The translations under genes were made by a program, and so were the position numbers. Of a stretch of 64,000 nt of DNA, positions 44,209 to 51,661 are shown one piece after another (position 1 is the stretch's first letter; each line of letters starts with the position of its first letter). Source of the stretch: Eriocheir sinensis (taxonomy: Eukaryota; Arthropoda; Malacostraca; Decapoda; Varunidae); contig NC_066553.1 in NCBI RefSeq assembly GCF_024679095.1, positions 2,056,994 through 2,120,993 on the forward strand, given 5' to 3'. The notes beneath the pieces are model-generated. The model saw nothing but the letters and a program-made list of their open reading frames with translations, was not told the origin of the DNA and did no database searches.

Positions 44209-46740
44209 GATCTACTACTTCTACTACTACTACTACAGCTGTTACTACTATTTTGTGATCCATTCAGTAATATCACTTCTGTTTCAAGCATCAATGTAGA
44301 GTACTTTTTTTACTGAGCTGAATTTCTTGTCTTTTCTGTCACCTCGTCACCTCCTTGGCAGCTCCCCGGCAGTGTATCATCTGTGGCAAGTTGGCCGAGT
44401 ACGAGTGTCGGGAGTGCTTCGGGCAGTGTGGCTCGGGGTTGGAGAGCATCGCCTTCTGTGCCAAGTGTATGGACAAGGTCAGTTTGCCGAGGAGTGGTTG
44501 GAGTTGTTGTTATTCTTCCTTGTCTATAGTCCATTCTTGGGGTCGGACTCGTGAAGATCCTCCTCCATCTTGCTGAATCCAGTTTTTATTTTAACAGTAA
44601 AGGAAACAGCTCAAGGGCAAAAAAAAAATAGAAAATAATCATGAAATAAAAGCCCACAAATCAAAGAGGAGTGACAAAAGAGAGGTCAATTTCCTTCCTC
44701 TATTTCTAACACTTCCCAATGGTCGGAGTTGCTAAAGTTGAGAGGCTATGAGGCGTTTAGTGTAGAAGGGGTGACCAAACCAATCAAGGGGTGGTGTTCT
44801 GTTTTTTGGAGGGCATCTGGCATCGGGTGAATCCTTGCTGCATTGTGTGGTGAAGGAAGTTAAAGAAAAAACGACCTTAAAACGGGTGATTCGTAGGTCT
44901 AAAGATGCGTGATTTTCTGTTGAAGTCTGCTGGCATGGGGTGTGTTGAGTCTGGCAGTCGCTTTAAAACACACTGCTCAAAACTATAAAAAGTGCAGGTC
45001 TACCCTTCTACACTATACTCAAAACTAAAAAAAGCGCAGATCTACCCTTCTACACTATGCTCAAAACTCTAAAAATCACAGGTCTACCCTTCTACACTAT
45101 GCTCAAAACTATGGCAATTGTAGGTCTCCCCTTGTACACTCTACTCCTCATACAAAACGCCTTGAAGTGATAATTTCTAGTGCTAATAATTTTCGTTTTT
45201 GATTTCAGGTTCACAGCCACAAGAAAAGAGGTTGCCACGCATCAACGCGCAAGCTAAAGGTTCCTCCGGACTTCCAGGTAGAGTGAAGGTTGGAGGGTAA
45301 CAAAACAAACACGCAGACCTCCCCCCGTACACTGAGGACATGGTGGTAACAGAGCTGTGGACATATACAATAAGGGCAGCATGGGAACATTTCTACACCA
45401 ACACATTCCCTTCCCTTCACATGCATCAGTAGGGGGCTTCGTGGTGCAGTGGTTAGCACACTCGGCTCACAACCGAGAGAACCCGGGTTCGATTCCCGGG
45501 CGGAGTGGAAAAATTTGGGCAGCGTTTCCGATACCCTACGCCCCTGTCCACCCAGCAGTGAATGGGTACCAGGTATTAATCGGGGGTTGTGTCCCATCTC
45601 CTATAATTCCTTCCCCTTCTGTCTCTCTCCGGCATATGACCACAGATGTTGCGCCGACTAAACGAAACTTTCCAACTTTTATATGCATCAGTGACATGGA
45701 AGTAACATTGCTCTACAGACACATTCTCCCATTCAAAGTGATGATAAGATAGCACCACATCACAAAATACCTTCTCCCATACAGTGTGAGGATGGGGAGA
45801 TTATAGGGGAACACAGTCACAAGGACCAAAGTAACAAATAGCACCAATTCCTCATCAGGTTAACACTCCTCAGACTGGACTCTTCTCTTCCCTGCTTGCA
45901 GATGCTGGCCGACCACTGCGGCACCATCCCAAGGGTGTACATGGAGCTGTTTGCCGTGGTGTGCATCGAAACCTCACACTACGTGGCCTTCACTCGCTGT
46001 GGCTCTGGGGCCGACGCCACCTGGTGCTTCTTTGACTCTATGGCTGACAGGAAGGGTGAGGATGAGGTGTTTGTGCCAGTAGACCTTACTCCATGTACAG
46101 ACAGTGCTGCCCTCACTCGCTTAACCCAGTAGCAGCGGGGATCATGTTTCTTACTGGTCCCCCCAAGCAAGAAAAATGAGAAAAAATCATCCCTCACACA
46201 AACCATTTCATAACATATATCAAAGCATTTGTGATCAGATTACGTATCATCTATTTTGGGGGGTTTAAATCATGGCACAAATTTGGCCCATCGCTGCTAC
46301 ACGGTAAAGCCACAAATTTGGCCCATCGCTGCTACACGGTAAAGCCACAAATTTGCCCCATCGCTGCTACCGGGTTAATACAGAAAGGCAAAGAAAATAA
46401 TATAATGAACAGACTACCATTACACCCTACAAACTGCCCACTAGTTAGAGAAAAGTAAGGGTTAAGGACAAATTCAACAATGTAAAATTTGAAAGAGTAT
46501 GCAATAGTCAGTCCTGCTTGTTAAAAATTTGCTGGTGTGTCTGGCGCAGGTGAGCAGCACGGGTACAACATCCCGACGGTGGTGGAGTGCGGGGACCTCA
46601 TGCAGTGGGTGGGGGACGAGGGGAGCCAGATGCTGCACGCCGTCACCGACAACAAGGCGCTGCCGGACCTGCCGCGCCGCCTGCTGTGCGACGCCTACAT
46701 GTGCTTCTACCAGAGTCCTAAGGTCATGATGTACAGATAA
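30999..46740 (+). CDS. CYLD: CYLD ubiquitin carboxyl-terminal hydrolase (16 exons, 775 aa)
   Basis: Deubiquitinase that in animals removes Lys63- and Met1-linked ubiquitin chains and restrains NF-kB/IMD and JNK signalling. Sixteen exons join in frame to 2328 nt. Residues about 22-115 hold a CAP-Gly domain ([20 protein letters not shown]). Residues about 292-372 hold a second ([29 protein letters not shown]), matching the NEMO-binding third CAP-Gly of the vertebrate protein. The USP domain starts at about 410 ([18 protein letters not shown], catalytic C421) and ends at the C-terminus (ETSHYVAF H687; FFDSMAD D706). A zinc-binding B-box is inserted at about 604-642 ([15 protein letters not shown]). 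Human CYLD has 956 residues; the deficit is mainly in the N-terminal CAP-Gly region. All introns are GT-AG. Confidence 0.97.
31045..31555 (+). other. CYLD intron 1
   Basis: Carries a GT-rich run (31120-31195) and poly-G near 31195-31207. No mobile element recognised. Confidence 0.75.
31556..31689 (+). CDS. CYLD: CYLD exon 2 (first CAP-Gly, start)
   Basis: Acceptor CACGTCAG, donor TTT|GTGAGT, residues 16-60. It contains [20 protein letters not shown] and GWMVGVEF, the beta-strand core of a CAP-Gly domain. Confidence 0.92.
31709..31803 (-). mobile_element. LINE-tail/SINE-like element in CYLD intron 2
   Basis: TTTACTGTCAAGGAAGCAGC, CAACGGCAAAAG, CTTTGCTCCTATAAAG and GAGTGGCC match the element in reverse orientation, diverged. 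Confidence 0.5.
31815..32075 (+). mobile_element. tRNA-Val-derived SINE, copy 1 (CYLD intron 2)
   Basis: The head resembles tRNA-Val: A box TGGTGCAGTGGTTAGCAC, anticodon loop CTCACAA (CAC), B box GGTTCGATTCC. A conserved body follows (CCGATACCCTACGCCCCTGT, CAGGTATTAATCAGGGG, GCGCCGACTAAACC) with a CAAACTTTCC tail. Confidence 0.88.
32246..32452 (+). CDS. CYLD: CYLD exon 3 (first CAP-Gly, end)
   Basis: Acceptor TCACTTAG, donor AAG|GTAAGT, residues 61-129. It carries [18 protein letters not shown] and a six-proline run (RPPPPPPSN). Confidence 0.92.
32573..32756 (+). mobile_element. TTAA-flanked satellite-bearing MITE, copy 4 (1 unit; CYLD intron 3)
   Basis: TTAACCTGGTAGCTGTGGGG at the left, GCTGGTACCGGGTTAA at the right; only one diverged satellite unit. 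It represents the short form of the element. Confidence 0.9.
33172..33297 (+). mobile_element. LINE-tail/SINE-like element in CYLD intron 3
   Basis: CCGAAATTGACCTCTCTTTC, GGAGCAGCGAGTAGCGGGC, GCCCTTGAGCTGTCTCC. It ends about 45 bp before the exon 4 acceptor. Confidence 0.8.
33342..33521 (+). CDS. CYLD: CYLD exon 4 (linker)
   Basis: Acceptor CCCTTCAG, donor AAG|GTGAGA, residues 130-189. It includes [15 protein letters not shown], with a PPxY-type motif that could bind a WW domain (inference). Confidence 0.88.
33522..33800 (+). repeat. Polypurine tract in CYLD intron 4
   Basis: About 200 bp almost free of pyrimidines on the plus strand (GGAAGGGAAGG-type), starting at the exon 4 donor. Contains mirror-symmetric stretches. 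Confidence 0.85.
33968..34022 (-). mobile_element. LINE-tail fragment in CYLD intron 4
   Basis: CACAGCAAGGGAGGCAGCTC and AAGGGAATAAAC match the 3' part of the element in reverse orientation. Confidence 0.5.
34078..34291 (+). CDS. CYLD: CYLD exon 5 (basic/Ser-rich linker)
   Basis: Acceptor CTCCCTCAG, donor ATG|GTGGGT, residues 190-260, phase 1 out. Lys/Arg-rich at first, then Ser-rich ([20 protein letters not shown]). Probably disordered. Confidence 0.88.
34495..35575 (+). repeat. 73-bp minisatellite, about 14-15 units (CYLD intron 5)
   Basis: Unit: AACTAAGCCATATAGAACAC, AGTGAGGTTTTCTGTTAGGT, TTTGTTATGGGTGAGCTCAA, TACAAAAGCTCAT. Variants (CTCAT/CTCCT, TTTT/TTCT) alternate along the array, suggesting higher-order duplication. 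Confidence 0.95.
35856..35988 (+). CDS. CYLD: CYLD exon 6 (acidic segment into CAP-Gly)
   Basis: Acceptor GTGGCAG, donor AAG|GTAAGG, residues 261-304, phase 2 out. Acidic ([10 protein letters not shown]), then [11 protein letters not shown], the first strand of the second CAP-Gly. Confidence 0.92.
35989..36260 (+). repeat. Polypurine tract in CYLD intron 6
   Basis: GGAAAGGAA/GGGATGGGA-type purine sequence beginning right after the exon 6 donor. Confidence 0.8.
36290..37095 (+). repeat. AT-rich tandem repeat, about 100-150 bp, about seven units (CYLD intron 6)
   Basis: GTTGATTTTTGCATGCCTTG, AAAAG, AAAACTTCAATTTTATAGGA and AATTTTATAGGAATTTTATA recur to within 20 bp of the exon 7 acceptor. Confidence 0.9.
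37110..37185 (+). CDS. CYLD: CYLD exon 7 (CAP-Gly core)
   Basis: Acceptor TTGTGCAG, donor ATG|GTGAGT, residues 305-330. It encodes [20 protein letters not shown], highly like the vertebrate third CAP-Gly. Confidence 0.95.
37311..37464 (+). CDS. CYLD: CYLD exon 8 (CAP-Gly end)
   Basis: Acceptor CATCACAG, donor CTGG|GTGAGT, residues 331-381, phase 1 out. Contains [20 protein letters not shown] and CHKDSRF. Confidence 0.95.
37685..38118 (+). mobile_element. TTAA-flanked satellite-bearing MITE, copy 5 (8 units; CYLD intron 8)
   Basis: Perfect TTAACCCGGTAGCAGC ends, eight 35-bp units at exact 35-bp spacing from 37841. Confidence 0.94.
38506..38541. repeat. (TG)n microsatellite (CYLD intron 8)
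   Basis: About 17 TG units. Confidence 0.95.
38740..39545 (+). repeat. About 120-bp tandem repeat, three units, split by a MITE
   Basis: TTCACTAGTCACTG, CACACTGTTCTCCATTACAC and TTGGAATTATTATAGATACA recur at about 38770, 38900 and 39473. The third unit is interrupted by the element at 39035-39467. Confidence 0.8.
39035..39467. mobile_element. Foldback MITE with about 110-bp inverted arms (CYLD intron 8)
   Basis: The left arm (GTTCACTTAAGCTAGATTCC ... CACATCTTGCATGCT) and right arm (AGCATGCAAGATGTGG ... AATCTAGCTTAAGTGAAC) are inverted copies with few mismatches. ATGGTA flanks both ends. It interrupts a local tandem repeat. No coding capacity. Confidence 0.88.
39725..40637 (+). repeat. About 100-bp tandem array ending at the CYLD exon 9 acceptor
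   Basis: About nine units of CTCTTTTTCTCTCCCAG, TATCAAATGATCTACTCAAT and TCACCTATAAACTTCAC. The first four carry an intact pyrimidine tract plus CAG (ending near 39840, 39941, 40040, 40139). Later ones are mutated, and the last runs into the true acceptor at 40637. Confidence 0.88.
40638..40797 (+). CDS. CYLD: CYLD exon 9 (catalytic cysteine)
   Basis: Acceptor CATTTTCCCAG, donor CAG|GTAAGG, residues 382-434, phase 2 out. [18 protein letters not shown] carries the USP Cys-box nucleophile C421. Its acceptor region is the last unit of a tandem array (39730-40637). Confidence 0.96.
41043..41287 (-). mobile_element. TTAA-flanked satellite-bearing MITE, copy 6 (3 units; CYLD intron 9)
   Basis: Reverse orientation: TTAACCCAGTAGCAGCGACG, three satellite units, body, CGCTGCTACCAGGTTAA. 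It ends about 58 bp before the exon 10 acceptor. Confidence 0.92.
41345..41541 (+). CDS. CYLD: CYLD exon 10 (USP)
   Basis: Acceptor TTGCTGCAG, residues 435-500, phase 1 out. Contains VFDNLLFRP and [20 protein letters not shown]. The donor AAAG|GTCGGC is weak; it is accepted because the next exon continues in frame as DPEEF, as in other CYLD proteins (EEKDPEEF). Confidence 0.93.
41570..41875. repeat. Pyrimidine-rich (TTC)n tract (CYLD intron 10)
   Basis: Long T/TTC-rich stretch. The open frames that cross it are composition artefacts. Confidence 0.9.
41876..42650 (+). repeat. About 77-bp tandem array with TTC cores (CYLD intron 10)
   Basis: About ten units of CTCTATATATTGCCTCACCT, TAATAACATACC, poly-T, CTCCCCCTCCTCC and (TTC)5-8. 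Ends about 25 bp before the exon 11 acceptor. Confidence 0.93.
42674..42861 (+). CDS. CYLD: CYLD exon 11 (USP)
   Basis: Acceptor TTTCACAG, donor CAA|GTAAGA, residues 501-563. Contains [20 protein letters not shown] and [19 protein letters not shown]. Confidence 0.94.
43363..43797 (-). mobile_element. TTAA-flanked satellite-bearing MITE, copy 7, with nested insertion (CYLD intron 11)
   Basis: TTAACCCGGTAGCAGGGATG at the left, CGCTGCTACTGGGTTAA at the right, three satellite units. The body is split at GTGCC|ATGATAT by another element. Confidence 0.92.
43468..43640 (-). mobile_element. LINE-tail/SINE-like element nested in MITE copy 7
   Basis: Poly-T, ACAGCAAAGGAGACAGTTC, CCCGCTACTCGCTGCTCC, GGTCAGTTTCGGGAGGAGAG and GTGTCC. 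Flanked by TGCC on both sides. It gives a full-length example of the element (about 170 bp). Confidence 0.85.
43833..43941 (+). CDS. CYLD: CYLD exon 12 (USP)
   Basis: Acceptor ATTTTTCAG, donor GATT|GTAAGT, residues 564-599, phase 1 out. [20 protein letters not shown] is a strongly conserved CYLD segment. Confidence 0.96.
44164..44240. repeat. (ACT)n microsatellite (CYLD intron 12)
   Basis: About 20 ACT/CTA units with a short interruption. Confidence 0.95.
44362..44477 (+). CDS. CYLD: CYLD exon 13 (B-box)
   Basis: Acceptor CTTGGCAG, donor AAG|GTCAGT, residues 600-638. Cys at 604, 607, 615, 618, 632 and 635 are likely zinc ligands of the B-box inserted in the USP fold. Confidence 0.95.
44590..44695 (-). 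mobile_element. LINE-tail/SINE-like element (CYLD intron 13)
   Basis: TTTTAACAGTAAAGGAAACAG, CTCAAGGGCAAAAAAA and GAGAGGTCAATTTCC. Confidence 0.65.
44960..45150. repeat. About 54-bp tandem repeat, four units (CYLD intron 13)
   Basis: CTCAAAACTATAAAAAGTGC and AGGTCTACCCTTCTACACTA recur. Confidence 0.85.
45209..45277 (+). CDS. CYLD: CYLD exon 14 (B-box end)
   Basis: Acceptor TGATTTCAG, donor CAG|GTAGAG, residues 639-661. [20 protein letters not shown] completes the B-box with H640 and H642. Confidence 0.92.
45431..45682 (+). mobile_element. tRNA-Val-derived SINE, copy 2 (CYLD intron 14)
   Basis: GTGGTGCAGTGGTTAGCAC, the CTCGG-CTCACAA-CCGAG anticodon arm and GGTTCGATTCCCGGG, then the conserved body. 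Flanked by a perfect 10-bp duplication ATGCATCAGT (45421-45430 and 45683-45692). Confidence 0.94.
45902..46055 (+). CDS. CYLD: CYLD exon 15 (catalytic His and Asp)
   Basis: Acceptor GCTTGCAG, donor AAGG|GTGAGG, residues 662-712, phase 1 out. [19 protein letters not shown] gives H687 and [10 protein letters not shown] gives D706, equivalent to human H871 and D889. Confidence 0.96.
46121..46378 (+). mobile_element. TTAA-flanked satellite-bearing MITE, copy 8 (3 units; CYLD intron 15)
   Basis: TTAACCCAGTAGCAGCGGGG ... CGCTGCTACCGGGTTAA with three satellite units, starting 66 bp after the exon 15 donor. Confidence 0.93.
46550..46740 (+). CDS. CYLD: CYLD exon 16 (terminal)
   Basis: Acceptor TGGCGCAG, residues 713-775, stop TAA 46738-46740. 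Contains [11 protein letters not shown] and [20 protein letters not shown], the conserved CYLD C-terminus. Confidence 0.95.
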
Positions 46741-47150
46741 AGATGAGTATGTCCTTTATTTTTATAGTGTAAATAGGAATTGTCAAATGGAGTGGGTGTA
46801 TGAGTGTAAGGGTGTGACTGTGTGAGTGTGTGTGTGGACCCATGTGCACTGTATATTCATGTGCACACCTTCGTATGTGTGAAAGACTGATGTGGCCCGT
46901 CTCATTGGGTGCTCTTCCTTCCTCTGCCTGTAATTGTTTTCCTGTTCCTCAAGTCCTCGGCCCCGCTGCCCTTGGTGTGGGAGTGGACCGATGATGCTGG
47001 TGACAATGATCTTGAATTATACATTTTGTAATGACCGAATCTACTCTGTCATCAGTGTCCAGCAATGAAAATACAATGTTAATATGATATATATTATGTA
47101 AATACCACATATTTATATTGACGAATAAATTACAGAGTAGGAAACATGCT
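46741..47150 (+). other. CYLD 3' UTR and probable polyadenylation region
   Basis: AT/GT-rich sequence after the stop codon. AATAAA at 47124-47129 is the best polyadenylation signal. Confidence 0.55.
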
Positions 47151-47639
47151 TGCATATATGCATATGTTTTGAAGAAGTAGTTGACTTTCCAACTCTCAAC
47201 TACTCGCTGTTACTCTTGCAAATTTACATTCTTCATAGAGGATACTTGTTACATCATTTGGTCAACCTGTTAAACGTGTTCACTGCAGTTTGCCGTGTGA
47301 AGACAAGTCTGTACTTACAATCATCTCGTATTTTATGTATTGGGCCGGACATGGAAGGCGTAGGAATCCCTGCTGGAAAGTGTAGGCGTTCAGTGACAGG
47401 CAATGTAGTTAAAGAAAAGTTTTTATTAGATATTTATTTTAACTTGCTTTTGTTGATGATTGCACATATAATATATTCTAAAGTACTTTCCCTACTGGAA
47501 ATATATTTACAGCAATGCTTCACATGCTGTGCTGGCAAACAGCCTAACTCAATTTCACAGTGGTAGTAGGTGAACCTTTCTTATTTATTTAGTTCTATCT
47601 AGAATTAGTAATGTGAGTCATGTCCAAAATGTCATCAGT

Positions 47640-47853
47640 TTAGGAGGAGGCATCAGAAAAGCACCATTCCTTAGTTTGCACGAAGGATCTCAGGCCTGAG
47701 CGAGTGACTTCCAGCAAGACACTGGCCTTGGCAAGCTGTGTTGTGTGGTCTTCCCGGCGGTGGAGTGGCCGGCCAGCGTTGGCGTTTTTTGTCTGAAGAA
47801 TCCCACGTCTTGACAGGATCAGAATCCCGTGTTGTGCTTGTATATCTGACATA
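47640..47853 (-). CDS. Possible terminal exon of an unidentified minus-strand gene
   Basis: On the minus strand a TTCTTTCAG acceptor precedes 47853, and an open frame reads SDIQAQHGILILSRRG, QLAKASVLLEVTRSGLRSFV and TKEWCFSDASS, then TAA at 47640-47642. Codon use is balanced and the region is not repetitive. No family is recognised and no partner exon was found, so it may be chance. Confidence 0.3.
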
Positions 47854-48301
47854 CTGAAAGAAGCATCAGTTAGTATATGCAGGAGAGAGTGAACGTTGTG
47901 ATAAGCGTGAGACAGGTGACTTGTTTGATGGTTCTGTACTGTGAGGATGAGAATAAATGGGAAAGAAGAAAGTGATGAAGGATAAAAATACATATGAATA
48001 TATAGCATGATAAAGCCAAGTTAAGAATGGTTTCAAGTAGAGGCACTGTACCTCAGCCCCATCAACTTAGGCATATATGGATTCTGTCTCTCTTAGTATA
48101 CAGTTTTAAAGTTGTATGTACTCCCCAAGTCACTAATGATATCAAAAGATGCTTGAAGTCAGCTTAGTAAATTTTCTTCTTTGTTATATGAAAATCTATT
48201 ACTTTTTTAATATGCAGAAGCAGACCATCGCCTCAAAAAAATAAATCTTGCTCACCCAAGCGTGCCATTTCCATACCAGTAAAGCCACACAGGACTGACA
48301 G

Positions 48302-49034
48302 CAGGCTTGGGTCCAAGGACATGCACTTGTACTTGTACTCGTACTGTAGTACACAATATCATGTACTTCAGGGCCAAAAGTTCCTTAATATTTGTGCTTG
48401 TAATTGTACTCGGGCTTCAAGTACTCGACAGTTTTATGAATAGTACTTTCAAGTTCATTCAAAAAATGCAAACGTGTGTCTAGTGTGGTGTTTGACGACC
48501 TGCCTGGTTGTTGGTTAGGTCAGGGTGAAGGTTTAACAAGGGAGTGTCCTAAGCTTGGGCCTTAGTGAGGCCAGATGGCCTGCACCCCAGGGTGAGGTGA
48601 CACTGAGGTCATGTCAGGTGACGAGCACAAAGAGGGGCAGTTTGCCACTTCTCAAAAGCAGTGGTCAATTTCCATGACTGAGGTGATTCAGTAGATGCCT
48701 GGAGCTGCTGGGTGAAGTGTGGGCTGTGGAGCTGCTGCCTGACAGGTTGTGACCTCATCTGTGTTTGCAAACACTTCATCTATATTCCATCATGAGTTTC
48801 GTTATCCGTATTGCATCCCGATTTTAATTTATGGTAAATCATTACAGTGAAGCAATATTTCAAGGTTAAATGAGTAAAAAGGTACTTGTACTTAGATTCA
48901 AGTACAGTACAAAAGTACTTGGACTTGGACTCGAGTTAAGCTCTGCAACTGAGTACTTGTACTAGGGTTCGTGATATCATAATGTAATCACACATGGATT
49001 CAAGTACCTAAAAATGTACTTGAACCTAAGCCTG
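48302..49034. mobile_element. Non-autonomous hAT-like element
   Basis: Termini CAGGCTTGGGTCCAAGGACATG and the inverse of CAGGCTTAGGTTCAAGTACAT. Flanked by 8-bp ACTGACAG (48294-48301) and ACCGACAG (49035-49042), 7 of 8 identical. Subterminal regions are full of GTACTTGTACT-type repeats. The CAG start and 8-bp duplication are hAT hallmarks. No transposase. Confidence 0.85.
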
Positions 49035-49446
49035 ACCGACAGACACTAAATTCATGACTCCTCACTAACTTAGATGCTCAATCTTTGTGTTAAGACATTT
49101 TTAAACCTTGTCTGCATGTATATTATCTTATCAGTCTGAATAGTTTCCTGATGCATGACCACGTCTAGTTAATGGAGATAAGTTTTTTTCTGATGGTTGG
49201 GTGTGTAGCGAACGTAATGACTGGTGGGTAATGACAACATAAGGAATGAATGATAATATTTAAGACTGGGAGAAGTGGTCAGACACATTAGACTATGTTG
49301 CTTGGATCACCTCAAGAAACTGAATTGGAATGAGATGGTAAAAAAATTGTGAGCAAGGACGGTGAATGGAACTGTGAGAGGACAAGCAATGCAGTGTACG
49401 CAGCAAACCCTCACTTTTACAGACCTTGATATAATGAATTTGGGCT

Positions 49447-49633
49447 TTAACCCGGTAGCAGCGGGGATCATGTTTCTTAACGGTCCCTCTAAGCAAGAAA
49501 AACGAGAAAAATCATCACTCACACAAACCATTTCATAATATATATCAAAGCATTTGTGATCAGTTTACGTATCATCTATTTTGGGGGGTTTACATCATGG
49601 CACAAATTTGGCCTGTCGCTGCTACCGGGTTAA
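49447..49633 (+). mobile_element. TTAA-flanked satellite-bearing MITE, copy 9 (1 unit)
   Basis: TTAACCCGGTAGCAGCGGGG ... GCTGCTACCGGGTTAA, 187 bp, a single satellite unit. This is the minimal complete element in the window. Confidence 0.94.
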
Positions 49634-49725
49634 CAAACTTTTCTGCCTTTCCGGTATGTGCTGGGATTTATGGAACAAATTTGGTAACTGCAGGATTATG
49701 TTCAGTGGTGGGCTGGCCAAGCATG

Positions 49726-49940
49726 TACAATCGGTAGAAAAATTATCAAACACCTTTGCGTCGATTGAACAGATATTGAGCGAATCCTGTTGACATGGTT
49801 TTATGTCAGCTCGGTAGGTACCAGTGGCTCGAGTCTACTCATTGCCATCCACCTAACCAACACAACACCATGTCTTTAGATTTCGCTCAAAGTCTATTCA
49901 GTCGACTATTGGGTGTTCGAGACTTTTTTTGCCGACTGTA
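49726..49940. mobile_element. Palindromic Tc1/mariner-like MITE, copy 1
   Basis: TACAATCGGTAGAAAAATTA ... inverted at the right as TTTTTTTGCCGACTGTA. TA at both ends, arms of about 70 bp around a GGTACCAGTGG centre. Confidence 0.75.
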
Positions 49941-50291
49941 CACACACGTTCGTTAGCGTAACACAATGTCCAACATGTAACTATTGTTTTAATTTCCCTG
50001 TGTGGATGTAGCATTTGTGATGACTGCATGTACATAAGTATTCAAACTCTCATCTGATATAACGAACAAGCTTTGCTATTTACGGAAATGGTCAGAAATA
50101 AGGAACTTTCAGCTCATATAACGAACGAAGTTTGTTATATATCAAAAGTTTGGATCCCTCGGATATAATATAACTTCCCTTCCCCCAGTTGGCTTGTTAA
50201 AGCGAGGGTTTATTGTATAGGACAGAGTTTTGGGATGCATAGTTTAGTGAGGGTGGACAGGAAGGGAGGACCACTAGAATGTCATAGGATG

Positions 50292-50437
50292 GCATGTATG
50301 GACAAGAGAAAGTGGAGATATCTACCAAGGCAATGTCTGTGAAGGTGTTCTGAGGGATAGCATTCAAGATGATGCTACCCCTCAGAACACCTTCACAGAC
50401 ATTGCCTTGGTAGATGTCTCCACTTTCTCTTGTCCAT
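50292..50437. repeat. Near-perfect palindrome, arms about 68 bp
   Basis: TGGACAAGAGAAAGTGGAGA ... GGTGTTCTGAGGG, a short loop, then the inverse ending CTCCACTTTCTCTTGTCCA. Two further direct copies of one arm follow to 50541. Confidence 0.9.
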
Positions 50438-50555
50438 AGTGGAGATATCTACCAAGGCAATGTCTGTGAAGGGGTTCTGAGGGGTAGCATCATCAGACAT
50501 CTACCAAGGCAGCGTCTGTGAAGGTGTTCTGAGGGGTAGCATCACAAGAGATATG

Positions 50556-50765
50556 TATGGTTGGCAAAAAAAGCAGCGAACACCCACGAGTTGATTGAAT
50601 GGAATTTGAGTGAAATCTATAGTCATGGTGTTGTGTTGGTCAGGTGGGTACCAGTGGATAGACTCTACTGGTTGGTACTCTCTTAACCAACACAACATAG
50701 ATTTCACTCAACTTGTATTCAGTCAAGCCCTGGGTGTTAGATACTTTCTTTGCTGACTGTGCCTA
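50556..50765. mobile_element. Palindromic Tc1/mariner-like MITE, copy 2
   Basis: Same family as 49726-49940: GGCAAAAAAAGCAGCGAACA, CACCCACGAGTTGATTGAAT, GGTACCAGTGG, then the inverse arm ending TTTGCTGACTGTGCCTA. Confidence 0.75.
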
Positions 50766-51460
50766 GACAGGTGCCCGTGAGTCACACACCGGCAACGACA
50801 GGTAGTCATGAGGGAGTCATCAGAGTGTTGTTTAGGGTGAACATGAACATGAGAGTTTGAGACAACCTACTTCCATTGTTTGGTTTCAAGAGTGCATGCA
50901 TGTGTGTATTCATATGTGTGTGTGTTCATGTGTTTGAAGTTAAAACTACAGTAATGTAAACTAACATGCATTTTCCCTTCATTTATGGCTGTTCTCTCCA
51001 CTTTCCTTGATGAAAACTTTTAATTCATCTAATGAGACAAAGTCAGAGGTGGGAATGAAGCAGATTGACTGACTGACCTAACTAAAGGAACATCTTCAGA
51101 AGGGCTGCAGAGAAAAATTACATTCAAGGTGTCCTCATTGCATGGATGTTGTCACAAGTTTGGAGGTAACTTGGATCTGCCTTTTAATCACTTTGTGGGT
51201 AAGGCTGCTTCTTATACTTTGGCAGACAGCACCTGAAAAAAAAAATTGCAGGCTTTCATTTGTACTTTAGAAATGAAGTTGTCTAGGCCTATGAGAAGTG
51301 GCATGAAAGAAGGGTTGTAAAATAAACTTGAGCATGCCATTCCTTCAAAGGTTAACACTTTTCTTTTCAAAGGTATCCTGGTAGAGTAACTCATTTATCA
51401 GTTTGGTTACATAAAGTCATGTTTTTGATTAAAAATGTCAGTTTACACATTTATGGCCAC

Positions 51461-51653
51461 CACCGTTGCCAGATTGTCGTACTTAGAGCATAGTATTTAC
51501 CGGTTTCCGATGCCTAATTATTGCAAGAAACATCAGAATCTAACTCTTTTGACGATAACTATAAATTAGTTTCGTTATTGGAGCCCAGAAGACAGTTTGG
51601 GAGTAGGAAGTCGGGAAATCTAAGCGGGAGAGTACGACAATCTGGCAACGTTG
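51461..51653. mobile_element. hAT-type MITE with perfect 8-bp target duplication
   Basis: Termini CACCGTTGCCAGATTGTCGT and the inverse of CAACGTTGCCAGATTGTCGT. Flanked by ATGGCCAC at 51453-51460 and 51654-51661. 193 bp, no coding capacity. The same terminus occurs at about 23104. Confidence 0.9.
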
Positions 51654-51661
51654 ATGGCCAC

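Noticed and set aside
45431..45510. A functional tRNA-Val gene
   Set aside because: The anticodon arm and boxes are good, but the acceptor stem is imperfect, the body and target duplication show it is a SINE, and similar copies occur elsewhere.
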